From Polyangiaceae bacterium (lineage in GTDB: Bacteria > Myxococcota_A > Polyangia > Polyangiales > Polyangiaceae): 64,000 bases of DNA. Positions 53,346-61,596 of this stretch are shown piece after piece; the stretch's first letter is position 1; every line of letters starts with the position of its first letter. Location: positions 434,001-498,000 of the forward strand of contig JAWKRG010000006.1 of assembly GCA_041389725.1 (NCBI GenBank), read 5' to 3'. The position numbers and the translations under genes are program-made. The notes beneath the pieces were generated by a model. That model saw only the letters and a list, made by a program, of their open reading frames with translations. It did not search any database and was not told the origin of the DNA.

Positions 53346-54137
53346 TCAGGGGATGGGGATACCGTCGCTCTTCAGCGGATAGACAGGTCCCTCTTTCAGG
53401 GTCAGGTCCTGCACGTTGCCGTCGGCATGGCGCACGGTGAGGTTCAAGCCCGTGCGACTGTACGTGTTGATCAGGCTCCGCGCTTCACCTTCCTGCATTT
53501 CCCGCGCAGGCTTCCCTTGGATCTTGACCAACTGGTCGCCGCCCTGCAGCCCGACGCGTCCCGCGGGAGAGGCTTGCACGACCCTCGTCACATAGACGTC
53601 GAGGGTCCGGAGCTCGTAGAGGAAGCCTAGACCGAGGACTGCGTGCGCCGCCTCGATGCGGAGCTGGAGCTTGGCGCCGCTATCGCACTCGATCAGGTAG
53701 GGTTCGGAAGCGACGTGGGAATGCAGATGGCTGATCTCCCGCATGCAGATGGGATGATGAGTCAGGGCATTCGAGTCCCACACCTCCACCCGTACGCGGC
53801 TACCCTTCGCGATGCGGTAGTTGGCGCGTTCCGCGTCCTGCCAGGTGGGTGCCAGGGTGTTGGCCTGGACTGGCGTGCGAAACAACTCTTGGTCGTTGAC
53901 GAAGACCTTGGCGAAGGGGTCCGGCGCGGCGCCTCCCACTGAGTCCCATTTGCGACCATCGCGCGTCGTGGGCGGGATCTCTGCGCCGATGAAGCGCAAG
54001 AAGACCAACTCCTCGGGAGGCGGTGGAGTCAAGTCGCCCGCTGGTGCGGGACGCACTGGCGCACTGAGTTCGGGGTACACCGCGCCACAGCCGCTCGCCA
54101 CCAAAGCCAGCACCGCCAAGGCCAAGAAGTGCTTCAT
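53346..54137 (-). CDS. Lipoprotein with C2-like and PDZ domains
   Basis: This protein is about 263 residues long from ATG 54137, with lipobox LVASGCG (Cys near residue 18). A Pro-rich spacer is followed by a C2-like beta-sandwich (about residues 45-160) with DPFAKVFVNDQELFRTPV and RVEVWDSNALTHH, and a PDZ domain (about 165-245) with VVQASPAGRVGLQGGDQLVKIQGKPA. C2 domains can bind calcium and lipids; PDZ domains bind exposed C-termini. It is a periplasmic adaptor by inference, with no protease domain visible. Confidence 0.83.
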   Translation of the reverse strand: MKHFLALAVLALVASGCGAVYPELSAPVRPAPAGDLTPPPPEELVFLRFIGAEIPPTTRDGRKWDSVGGAAPDPFAKVFVNDQELFRTPVQANTLAPTWQDAERANYRIAKGSRVRVEVWDSNALTHHPICMREISHLHSHVASEPYLIECDSGAKLQLRIEAAHAVLGLGFLYELRTLDVYVTRVVQASPAGRVGLQGGDQLVKIQGKPAREMQEGEARSLINTYSRTGLNLTVRHADGNVQDLTLKEGPVYPLKSDGIPIP

Positions 54138-54242
54138 CGGGCCGGAGGCTAGCACAGGTCGTCGGCCAGAAAACCGCGCGGGTGTGTAGCTGCTCCGTCG
54201 TGCGCGCGGGCGCGCGTGCGGGCCGCGGGGAGGCCGAGCCGG

Positions 54243-54962
54243 TCAGGGGCCGGCCGGTGGTGGCCGCAGCTGCTCCGCTTCCAGCACCAGGGCGGGCTCC
54301 ACCGCAGACATCACTGCCGCGACGAGCCCCTCGGCAAGCTGTCGACCCGTCATCGATGCATAGCGCCGCCGCAGGCGCCCGGCCCCGACCCAGCCGGCTA
54401 CGGAGAGCGCGGCATCACTCACTCGCGCACCCCACAGCTCCAAGGGGCGCGACTCCGCTCGGTCACCGCTGATGAAGCTGGGGCGCGCGATCAGGTACGG
54501 CAACCCCGAAGCCCGCAGGGCTTCTTCGGCGTGGGCACGCGCGCGATAATAGGGGTTCGTGCTGTCGGCCCGGACGCCCATGGCAGACAAGTAGACGAAG
54601 CGTGGCGGCACGCGGCACGCGCCGCAGGCCTCGATCACCGTGTTGGTGAGCGCAAAGTCGACGCTTTCGTAGCTCTCACTGCGTCCATCGCGCCGCGCCG
54701 CGGCCATCCGCGCTTTGGTCGTGCCAAGAAGTGAAAACACGAGCGTTGGCTGCAGCCGCTCGAATCGTTCTGCGAGAGCCCGCCGCTCGAGCGGCGTCGT
54801 GTCCACCTCGGCACCTAGAGCCTCGAAGTGAGGCGTCAACGCTGATAGTCGAGGCGAGTCCGGTCTCACGTGAGCAACCGCCCGCACCTCGCGCTCGCGC
54901 AGCACTGCGACGACGGACCTACCCGTGTACCCCGTAGCCCCGACTACGAATGCGAGGGTCAT
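54243..54962 (-). CDS. NAD(P)-binding SDR-like oxidoreductase
   Basis: This protein is about 239 residues long from ATG 54962. It has an N-terminal Rossmann motif (FVVGATGYTGRSV) and belongs to the atypical short-chain dehydrogenase group related to HTATIP2/NmrA-type NAD(P)-binding proteins. A FVYLSAMGVRADSTNPYYRARAHAEE segment supplies the Ser and Tyr seen in such enzymes. No catalytic Tyr-x3-Lys motif is clear, so it may be regulatory. The start overlaps the upstream TenA-like gene by four bases. Confidence 0.85.
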   Translation of the reverse strand: MTLAFVVGATGYTGRSVVAVLREREVRAVAHVRPDSPRLSALTPHFEALGAEVDTTPLERRALAERFERLQPTLVFSLLGTTKARMAAARRDGRSESYESVDFALTNTVIEACGACRVPPRFVYLSAMGVRADSTNPYYRARAHAEEALRASGLPYLIARPSFISGDRAESRPLELWGARVSDAALSVAGWVGAGRLRRRYASMTGRQLAEGLVAAVMSAVEPALVLEAEQLRPPPAGP

Positions 54963-55681
54963 GCTGCCGCGCCTACTCCACAAGCCACCGCCACGGCGGC
55001 GCGGTAGGCGACCCACGCCACGCGTGTCGCGCGCATGGCGTCCACGACGGCCATCCTTCTCTCCGGCAGCACCGCATCCAGCAACGTGCGCCAAGCCGCA
55101 GCGCGATGGCGTCCTTCCACCCGTCGATGCGCTCGAGTCAAGGCCAGACACTGCTCGCTGAGGCCATAATGCAAGACCAGGGGATGCTGAGCCAAGGGCG
55201 GTTCCGGCCGTCGCGGCGCACGCGGGTCGATCTCGCCGCGCTCGTAAGCCGTCCCTTCTACGAACAGCGTGGTGACCGCCGCGCCCACGTCCCAGGCCAA
55301 CTCCGTGAAGTGGTCGAGCACGCCACGATACGCTGCCGCTGCCGGCAGCAACCTGACTTGCTCGAAGCGTTTCATGTCCATGCCCAGCCCACGTGGGATT
55401 TCTAGAAACAACTCTGGGTGAGGACGCCCCGCGGCAATGGCGCCGGTCTCTTCTTCGTAGACGTTTTCGATCAGCTCACGCCGCACCGCCGGCGACGGAC
55501 AGCGTACGTACGCCCGCGCCACGAGCACGGGAAAGTCCCGCACGTAGGTGGCGTACTCTTGCTCCAGGTGAACATGCAGCTTGTCTTTCGACACCCGCCC
55601 CGAAGTGAACGCCGCCCAGGCTGCATCTTGCTTGCCTTCCATGATTTCGAGTAGTTGCTCGCGGAATTCGTCTTGGTTCAC
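54959..55681 (-). CDS. TenA/heme-oxygenase-like (iron-containing) family protein
   Basis: This protein is about 240 residues long from GTG 55681. It is all helical. The pattern EQEYATYVRDFPVLVARAYVRCP, followed by RRELIENVYEEETG and a later ERGEIDPRAP segment, resembles the TenA/PqqC/CADD-type family, some members of which are diiron oxygenases. The His and Glu ligands were not fully assigned. It is coupled (ATGA) to the SDR-like gene, suggesting a two-step oxidation pathway (inference). The frame opens upstream to 55915 but that part is not family-like. Confidence 0.75.
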   Translation of the reverse strand: MNQDEFREQLLEIMEGKQDAAWAAFTSGRVSKDKLHVHLEQEYATYVRDFPVLVARAYVRCPSPAVRRELIENVYEEETGAIAAGRPHPELFLEIPRGLGMDMKRFEQVRLLPAAAAYRGVLDHFTELAWDVGAAVTTLFVEGTAYERGEIDPRAPRRPEPPLAQHPLVLHYGLSEQCLALTRAHRRVEGRHRAAAWRTLLDAVLPERRMAVVDAMRATRVAWVAYRAAVAVACGVGAAA

Positions 55682-55896
55682 GGGGTGTGACTCTAACCCC
55701 GACGCTACAGACACGAAAACCAGGGAATGTTTGCTGCCACTGATGCGTCTGACCTCGTGCCGCTTGACGTTCGCCCGCGGGCAGGCTCGTGTAGCGGTGC
55801 CTGCGGGCTCTCGGAGCGCAGGATGTGACAAATCCGCGATCTGAGACCATGCTATTGGATATCCACTCTGGCGCTTCGGCGCCTGGAGCCTGACAA

Positions 55897-56727
55897 ATGG
55901 CGCGTATGTTCGCATTCATCGGCAATCGAGCGGATTTGGGCGCCCAAGTGCTCGCACTTCACGCACCCATTCTGACCATCGAGACCGAACCCGGTCAGCC
56001 CGTGGGCTGGGGGATTGGCTTCTACCAGTCTGGCGAAGTGCTGCTGCGTCGACGTCCAATCGACGAGCGCCCCCAAATCGATCTCACGGAGGTGGCCGAG
56101 AACGTCCGCACGGACGTGCTCCTAGGTCACGTGCGCAAAGCCACTGTTGGCGCATTGCGCACGGAGAACACCCATCCGTTTCGCTATCGCTCCTGGCTGT
56201 TCGCTCAAACCGGCACCATCGTCGGCTTCGAACGGCTTCGTGATCGCTTGCTGGAGTCCCAGCCCGAGTTTCTCCGGCGCAATATTCGCGGGGACACCGA
56301 CAGCGAGATGTTCTTCTACCTGTTTCTGTCCTTCTTGCACGATGCGGGCCGGCTCAACGAGACTCACGTCGGGCCTGACGCGGTAGCCCAAGCGCTGCGC
56401 TCCTCGATTGCCCTGGTGGATCGGCTCAGCGCGGAAGAAGGGCACTCGCCAAATCGTGGCGACATCGTGGTCACGAACGGAGAACACATGGTCGCGGTTC
56501 ACCGCAACGGCACCATGGCCTATCGCGTGCTGCGGGGACGCCACGACGTCGAGGAGCTATTGGGTGAAGAGGGGCTGCGCAAGACCCGCATCCCCAGCAT
56601 CGAAAGCACGAGATTTTCTTTGATCGCGTCGGATCTCGCTCAGGTTCCCGCAGGCTGGACACGCGTCGAGGGAGCGTGCATCGTCACCCTCACGCGCACG
56701 GATGACCCGCAGATCGAATCTCTCTAG
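55897..56727 (+). CDS. Class II glutamine-amidotransferase-fold protein lacking N-terminal Cys
   Basis: This 276-residue protein has the Ntn-fold pattern of YafJ/EgtC-type amidotransferases: GIGFYQSGEVLL, LGHVRKATVG, TENTHPFRYRSWLFAQTGTIVGF and GDTDSEMFFYLFL. The nucleophile, normally Cys2, is Ala (MARMFAFIG). An in-frame stop immediately upstream rules out a hidden longer N-terminus. It therefore cannot hydrolyse glutamine in the usual way; a non-catalytic or altered function is likely. It heads a run of three plus-strand genes, the next overlapping it by 26 bases. Confidence 0.82.
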   Translation: MARMFAFIGNRADLGAQVLALHAPILTIETEPGQPVGWGIGFYQSGEVLLRRRPIDERPQIDLTEVAENVRTDVLLGHVRKATVGALRTENTHPFRYRSWLFAQTGTIVGFERLRDRLLESQPEFLRRNIRGDTDSEMFFYLFLSFLHDAGRLNETHVGPDAVAQALRSSIALVDRLSAEEGHSPNRGDIVVTNGEHMVAVHRNGTMAYRVLRGRHDVEELLGEEGLRKTRIPSIESTRFSLIASDLAQVPAGWTRVEGACIVTLTRTDDPQIESL

Positions 56728-57352
56728 CCTTTGCACACTCGTCCTTGGGATCGTTGCGGTCGCGTGTGCGTCGTCTCGCCCGCTGGTGTTCGAGACCACG
56801 ACCGAAGTAGACGACGACCCCCGGCGCGCCCCCGGGGTGGCCATCGACCCGGCGTCGGAGTTGCCTGCTCCGCGCCAGAGTTCGGACACCAGCGCAGGCG
56901 TCGCGCAACTCGAATCGCCTGCCGACACCGCGCGCGCGCGCCAAGCCGTGAAAAGCTACTTCGAGTCCATGCTGCGTGGCAGCTACTCGGACTTGGAGCC
57001 CCTCGTCGACGACCAGGCCTGGTTCAATGGCGGACCTAGCGGGGGCCGCCAGCGCGCTCGGTATTTCTTGCAGGCGCGTTTGAGTCGCATCGACTACACC
57101 AGGCTCAGCATCGCGTCGCTCTATCGCGAAGCGGAAGTAGAGACCTATCGCGGCGAGGATCTGCAGCGCTTGGCGAGCAGCCGCACGATTCCACATAGCG
57201 TTTCTGGCCACGACGTACTCGTGCACGTGCGTATCACGACCCCGCGAGTCGGCCGCGAACGGCTGTTCGGCGATGAAGTCAGCTTCGTGCTGCGCCCCGC
57301 CGAGCAGGGCTTTTCGATCGTCGAGATCATCGAGGAGTTCCAGCTGCCGTGA
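56702..57352 (+). CDS. Lipoprotein with NTF2-like domain
   Basis: This 216-residue protein has lipobox AVACASS (Cys near residue 22), a short acidic linker and a C-terminal domain (about residues 75-215) with the pattern of an NTF2/SnoaL-like cone (ARQAVKSYFESMLRGSYSDLEPLVDDQAWF, and a terminal FVLRPAEQGFSIVEIIEEFQLP). Such lipoproteins are of unknown function. The start lies inside the end of the preceding amidotransferase-like gene, and its stop overlaps the following gene (GTGA). Confidence 0.72.
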   Translation: MTRRSNLSSLCTLVLGIVAVACASSRPLVFETTTEVDDDPRRAPGVAIDPASELPAPRQSSDTSAGVAQLESPADTARARQAVKSYFESMLRGSYSDLEPLVDDQAWFNGGPSGGRQRARYFLQARLSRIDYTRLSIASLYREAEVETYRGEDLQRLASSRTIPHSVSGHDVLVHVRITTPRVGRERLFGDEVSFVLRPAEQGFSIVEIIEEFQLP

Positions 57353-58104
57353 ACGTGCATCCGCAGTGCCCCGCGTGCGGCGGTTTCGTCTCCACCGGGG
57401 GTGGGCGCTGCCCGACGTGCGGCGAACACCTGCCGGATTGGTCCGCACCCTCGCGTCCGGTCCGTCGCGGAGTCGTGGCACAGCCACCTCCCTCACGCTC
57501 GCTCACTCCGGTGATTGCTCTGACGGCCGTCGTGCTCGTGGCGGGCGCGGGGATCCTATACTGGACCCTGGGTCCGCCGCGGCACGCGCCAGGCCAACCA
57601 AGCGCGAGCGTCAGCGATCCGGCACCGTCGGCGCTGGCCCCGAGTCCTGTCGCCGACCCGGAGCAAACGCTCTCCCGCGCTTGGAAGAAGGCCCGTGCCT
57701 GGCGCACCGAGGCTGCGCTCGTGGACCTACGAATCGAGGGCGTCACCGCGGGGAGGCTTGCCGAGAATGCAACCTGGGTGGCCACCTTCGCCGAGCCGAC
57801 GGGTCGCATGGGTCCCGGAGCCGCCGTCGGCAAGGGACGCTTCATCGTCACCGCCCGTGCTGATCAGCTGCAGACTCGCGAAGAAAGCTCTGGCGATGCA
57901 GCACTTGCAGCGCCGGATCCCGATTGTCCCGTCGCCAGCGCGTGGCGTGCGGCCGTGGCTTCGGGTTTGGCGTCGTCTATCCCCCTGCAACTGGGGTATC
58001 GCTACTCCAAGACGCGCAACCGCGCCATCTGGACGGCACGGGCCGTCGGCAACGAGGAGCAGCGTGAATTGGACGGCGCGAGCTGCAACATCTTGGCGCG
58101 CTAA
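57349..58104 (+). CDS. Zinc-ribbon membrane-anchored protein, unknown function
   Basis: This 251-residue protein starts at GTG and has an N-terminal zinc ribbon (CPACGG and CPTCGE), a single membrane helix (about residues 52-74) and an extracytoplasmic domain after a Pro/Ser/Ala linker. The C-terminal domain has an antiparallel pattern with DCPVASAWRAAVASGLASSIPLQL and one Cys near the end. The topology is a cytoplasmic zinc ribbon with the rest outside the membrane. It is the last gene of the three-gene run. Confidence 0.72.
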   Translation: MNVHPQCPACGGFVSTGGGRCPTCGEHLPDWSAPSRPVRRGVVAQPPPSRSLTPVIALTAVVLVAGAGILYWTLGPPRHAPGQPSASVSDPAPSALAPSPVADPEQTLSRAWKKARAWRTEAALVDLRIEGVTAGRLAENATWVATFAEPTGRMGPGAAVGKGRFIVTARADQLQTREESSGDAALAAPDPDCPVASAWRAAVASGLASSIPLQLGYRYSKTRNRAIWTARAVGNEEQRELDGASCNILAR

Positions 58105-58111
58105 CCATCTC

Positions 58112-58134
58112 GTAGGGAGCCTCGAGCTCTCTAC
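58112..58134. terminator. Hairpin between convergent genes, possible terminator
   Basis: GTAGGGAGC (58112-58120) and GCTCTCTAC (58126-58134) pair with one G-U wobble around a CTCGA loop, between the zinc-ribbon gene (+) and the patatin gene (-). There is no clear U-tract, so the call is tentative. Confidence 0.35.
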
Positions 58135-58190
58135 CCTGTGCATGGCACGGCGCCGGTCCCGCGCTCCGTCTCCCGAGCGTGGTTGGGCGG

Positions 58191-59108
58191 TCAGTTCGGC
58201 GGTCCCGCGTGGCGCATCAGGGCACCGTCGAATACACCCTGTTCTTTGGCGACGACCAACGCTTGGAGCGCAGCGCGGTAGCCTCGCAGCACGAGGGCCC
58301 GCGCAGCGAAGCGGTTCAGATAGCCGAAGCGTCCGATGTCAGGGGCGATGTCGATGAAGTGACAGCGCGGGTGGACGTGGGAATACAGGTCCAACCCTCG
58401 ACGCTCCTTCTCTGTCAGCATGATGTTCAGAGTCTGATTGATGACTTGGAGCGGCCCCCGACGCGCCGTGCTCCGCCGCCCACCCAACGACGCTGGTCGG
58501 TAGATGTTGGAAATGATCACCACGTCGGCGCCCGCCTCTACGGCGATGTCAGCGGAGAGCGTTCGCGCGATTTCGCCGTCCAAGTGATAGCGTCCCCCGA
58601 TCTCGTAGGGTCGAAACAAGCCGGGGACGCAGCAGCTCGCAGCGACCGCACGACTAATCGGCGTCTCCGCGTCGTATCCACGCCCGAACAAGACGCGCTC
58701 CGCCCGATCCACGTCGACGGCGGTGACGACGATGTGACTGTCCACCTTGCGGAAGTCGTTGATCGGGAGGGTGCGCGCAAGATAGCGCTCCAGTCGATCC
58801 ATCGAGAAGAGCCCGGAGGTGAGGTAGCCCGGGTCGAGCAGATCTCGCAGCCGGGGCGCCCCAAAAAAGGTGCGCATGTGAAAGCGTGGTCCGCGGTGGC
58901 GCCGCTTCCACGGCAAGCGATAGCCATCGAGTAGTACGTCCAGGGGAATGCCCTGGCCGTAGGTCGCGCCGATGATCGCACCCGCACTGGCTCCGACGAA
59001 AATGTCGGGACGAATGCCGAGCTCCTCGCAAGCCTTGAGCACCCCGAGGTGTGCGATGCCTCTTGCCGCCCCCCCAGTGCCGACGAATGCAACTCTGGGC
59101 TTGTGCAT
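58191..59108 (-). CDS. Patatin-like phospholipase
   Basis: This 305-residue protein has the patatin Ser-Asp dyad. The oxyanion-hole Gly-rich motif is GTGGAARG (about residues 10-17), the nucleophile is Ser41 in GASAG, and the Asp is D177 in YHLDGEIAR. It would hydrolyse lipid esters. It has no signal peptide; related short bacterial patatins are often cytoplasmic or secreted effectors. The C-terminal part is Arg-rich. It is followed on the same strand, upstream, by a lipoprotein gene. Confidence 0.9.
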   Translation of the reverse strand: MHKPRVAFVGTGGAARGIAHLGVLKACEELGIRPDIFVGASAGAIIGATYGQGIPLDVLLDGYRLPWKRRHRGPRFHMRTFFGAPRLRDLLDPGYLTSGLFSMDRLERYLARTLPINDFRKVDSHIVVTAVDVDRAERVLFGRGYDAETPISRAVAASCCVPGLFRPYEIGGRYHLDGEIARTLSADIAVEAGADVVIISNIYRPASLGGRRSTARRGPLQVINQTLNIMLTEKERRGLDLYSHVHPRCHFIDIAPDIGRFGYLNRFAARALVLRGYRAALQALVVAKEQGVFDGALMRHAGPPN

Positions 59109-59179
59109 GTTTCACCTGCCGCCGTAGCGGCCCGGGGATTGTGGCAGAACCCCCGCCCCAAGACCAGTTGTTGGGCGTG

Positions 59180-59677
59180 CTACATGCCTGAGACGATCTT
59201 GTAGGCGTCGCCGTTGGGAATGAGTTCGAGGCGATTGTCTGCCACGGTGCGCCGCCAGACGTCTCCGCTCGGGGTCGGGATCTTGTAGCTGGCCGAGTAC
59301 GTGAAGTCCACGGTGACGGTGTCCTTGCGCCCCTTGCCAATTCGCCGGTAGCGAATTTCGTAGCGAATCGCCTTGGTCTCCCGGAACCGCTCCTCCAAGT
59401 ACGCCTTCAGCCCCGTGTAGTCGATGTCGTCCGTGGCATCGACGTTGCCGCCGTCCTCGTAGTACGCCGGATGTGCAAGTTGCAGCAAGAGGCCTACCTT
59501 GCGCTGCTCGACGGCTCGCCGGTACTCCTCGCAGAAGCTGATGACTCGCCGGTTGTCGTCCGTGTCCTCGACGTCCGTGTTCGGGATCGTGTGCGCCTGA
59601 CAGCCGACGACCACCAGGAAAAGGAGCGGGATGAGGCGACGCAACATGGCAGGGAGGCGAGCTGGGCTCATGGACAT
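59180..59677 (-). CDS. Lipoprotein with NTF2-like domain
   Basis: This protein is about 165 residues long from ATG 59677, which has GGAAAG about seven bases upstream. The lipobox is VVVGCQA (Cys26). The mature part (about residues 40-165) is NTF2/SnoaL-like: FCEEYRRAVEQRKVGLLLQLAHPAYY, then TGLKAYLEERF and a terminal IPNGDAYKIVSGM. It lies 89 bases after the ketosynthase gene on the same strand and so may belong to the lipid-like cluster to its right (inference). Confidence 0.75.
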   Translation of the reverse strand: MSMSPARLPAMLRRLIPLLFLVVVGCQAHTIPNTDVEDTDDNRRVISFCEEYRRAVEQRKVGLLLQLAHPAYYEDGGNVDATDDIDYTGLKAYLEERFRETKAIRYEIRYRRIGKGRKDTVTVDFTYSASYKIPTPSGDVWRRTVADNRLELIPNGDAYKIVSGM

Positions 59678-59766
59678 TCGACTTTCCGCCGCTAACGCCG
59701 CAGCCTGGGCTCGCATTCCGGCGCACACTGCCAAACGTGCGGGCTCAGGGCAAGTGCCTGGCGCCC

Positions 59767-61596
59767 TCAGCCTGCAGCTACGGCGTCGGCCAGGCCTTGG
59801 GCAGCCCCGCAACCCGCCGAATCCCGCCAGCGCCGCCACAGCAGGCCGCGGTCGAGGACCGGGCCGTGTCGGCCAAGTCCGCCCTGCCCCAGAATGCAGG
59901 CACTGGCCCCAGTGCGAGGCACCGGCCGGCCTCGAGCCCGGAACACGCTTGCCACGAAATCCCCGGCCCACTCCAGATGCACGACGACCGCCGCAGGCGC
60001 GTCCCCGGACGCGACCAGGTCCGCGGCGACGACGGCCGCCTCGGAGGCGGCGGCGTCCGAGGCTCCCACTGCGAAGGCCGGTCCGGTGAGGCCAAAGGCG
60101 ATGCTCACCGCGCAGGCGGCCAGGTTGGGCGTCGTCGCTGGGAACCGCCGCGGCTCCGCTCCGCGGCGAACACGCGTTCGTTCGAACTGTGCGTTGGGCT
60201 CCAAGGTCGCAGCCGAGGTGCCGACGACGACGGCAGTGTCACGCGGGAGTGGCGCATCGAGGACGGTCATGGCGTTGGCGGCCCCTGAGATGGCGAGCAG
60301 CGACAAGGCATCGAAACGCCGCAGGCGCTCGGGCGCCAGCACGACGCCCGGAGGATGATCGAATGCGGCGGACAGCAGCTGCACTGGCGACAGAACGTGC
60401 ACCTCCTTCGGCGGTCGGCGTGTGCCATGCCTTGCGACCGCCCCGCTGGAACGCGGGTCGACTTCCCACACCAACGCCGCGTTCGCTCCGCCAAAAGCGG
60501 CGCTGAGCTTGAGACACGTGAGTGAGCGGCCCGCGCGATTTCGGTCGAGCACGCGACCTTCCAGTGCGTCGATGACGTCCCCAGGGCCGGTGCTGGCGGG
60601 TAGCACGCCGCGGCGCATGGCCTCTAGCGCGGCCAAGGACTCCAGAGCGCCCGCCGCACCCAGGGTGTGGCCGATGCTTCCCTTGAAAGCGTGCACACAC
60701 GCCGTTGCGCTCAGTCCGCAAGAAGCGATCACTCGTGCTTCGACTTCATCGTTCAGGGGCGTGGCGGTCCCGTGGGCACTCACCAGATCGACGCGGTCGA
60801 CACCGGCGTCTTCAAGTGCCCTTCCGGCGGCCGCGGAGAGCCCTCGTCCTTCGGGATGCGGTTGAGTGACGTGGTGCGCGTCCGCGGACATGGAAAACCC
60901 CCTCAACGCTCCCAGCGAGGCGGGGCCATCGCGCGAGAGAAGCAACAGCGCGGCGCCCTCCCCCAAGCACAGACCGTCTCGATCTCGTCGAAACGGGCGT
61001 GGTCGGGGACTGGTGGCGCCGAGGGCTTCGAACCCCGCGGCGACGAAGGGGCTCACGCCGTCGTAGCCCCCTGCGATGACGAAATCAGCCTCACCGCGTT
61101 CCAGCGCGCGAAGCCCGAGCCCCAAGGCAATCGTGGAGGACGAGCACGCCGAGAGGACTTGCACGACCGGAAGGGCGGCAAAGCGTGGATGCGCCGTCAG
61201 CACGGCAAGCGGCCCGAAATAGGTGGCAGCTTCGGCCAGCTCGGGGCCGAGCTCGGAGCCGGCGTCGAGGGTGGTGACGGCTTGCATCAGGCTCGACATG
61301 CCTCCCGAACTGGTGCCGACGAAGACCCGCGTGCGACTCGGCGGCAGCTCAATCCCCAACGCGTCGAGTTGCGAGCCGAGTGCAACTACGCTGTGACGCA
61401 AGAGCGCAGCAGCGCGGTCCTCCTCGCCATCGAGTGCAGCCCGCGCCACGTAGGGTCGACGCAGACCGGCCCGCGACAGTTCCGCATCGACGCCGATGGC
61501 GCACGGGCTCGGTTCGCCTTCTCGTCCGACGTCGACGGCGTCGCTCCCGCTTCCTAGGCCCGAGATCGCCGCGTGAGCGAGCAGCACGGCGGTCAT
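59767..61596 (-). CDS. Beta-ketoacyl synthase fused to a degenerate second KS half
   Basis: This 609-residue protein has two parts. Residues 1-390 form a complete KS with the catalytic triad: C151 in LSACSSST, H275 in AHGTATPLND and H310 in IGHTLGAAG. The rest (about 400-609) repeats the N-terminal KS fold (DTAVVVGTSAATLE, ACAVSIAFGLTGPAFAVGASDAAASEAA) without a Cys or His site. It overlaps the next KS gene by four bases (ATGA). A KS with a KSbeta or chain-length-factor-like second half is the best guess; the substrate is unknown. Confidence 0.87.
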   Translation of the reverse strand: MTAVLLAHAAISGLGSGSDAVDVGREGEPSPCAIGVDAELSRAGLRRPYVARAALDGEEDRAAALLRHSVVALGSQLDALGIELPPSRTRVFVGTSSGGMSSLMQAVTTLDAGSELGPELAEAATYFGPLAVLTAHPRFAALPVVQVLSACSSSTIALGLGLRALERGEADFVIAGGYDGVSPFVAAGFEALGATSPRPRPFRRDRDGLCLGEGAALLLLSRDGPASLGALRGFSMSADAHHVTQPHPEGRGLSAAAGRALEDAGVDRVDLVSAHGTATPLNDEVEARVIASCGLSATACVHAFKGSIGHTLGAAGALESLAALEAMRRGVLPASTGPGDVIDALEGRVLDRNRAGRSLTCLKLSAAFGGANAALVWEVDPRSSGAVARHGTRRPPKEVHVLSPVQLLSAAFDHPPGVVLAPERLRRFDALSLLAISGAANAMTVLDAPLPRDTAVVVGTSAATLEPNAQFERTRVRRGAEPRRFPATTPNLAACAVSIAFGLTGPAFAVGASDAAASEAAVVAADLVASGDAPAAVVVHLEWAGDFVASVFRARGRPVPRTGASACILGQGGLGRHGPVLDRGLLWRRWRDSAGCGAAQGLADAVAAG

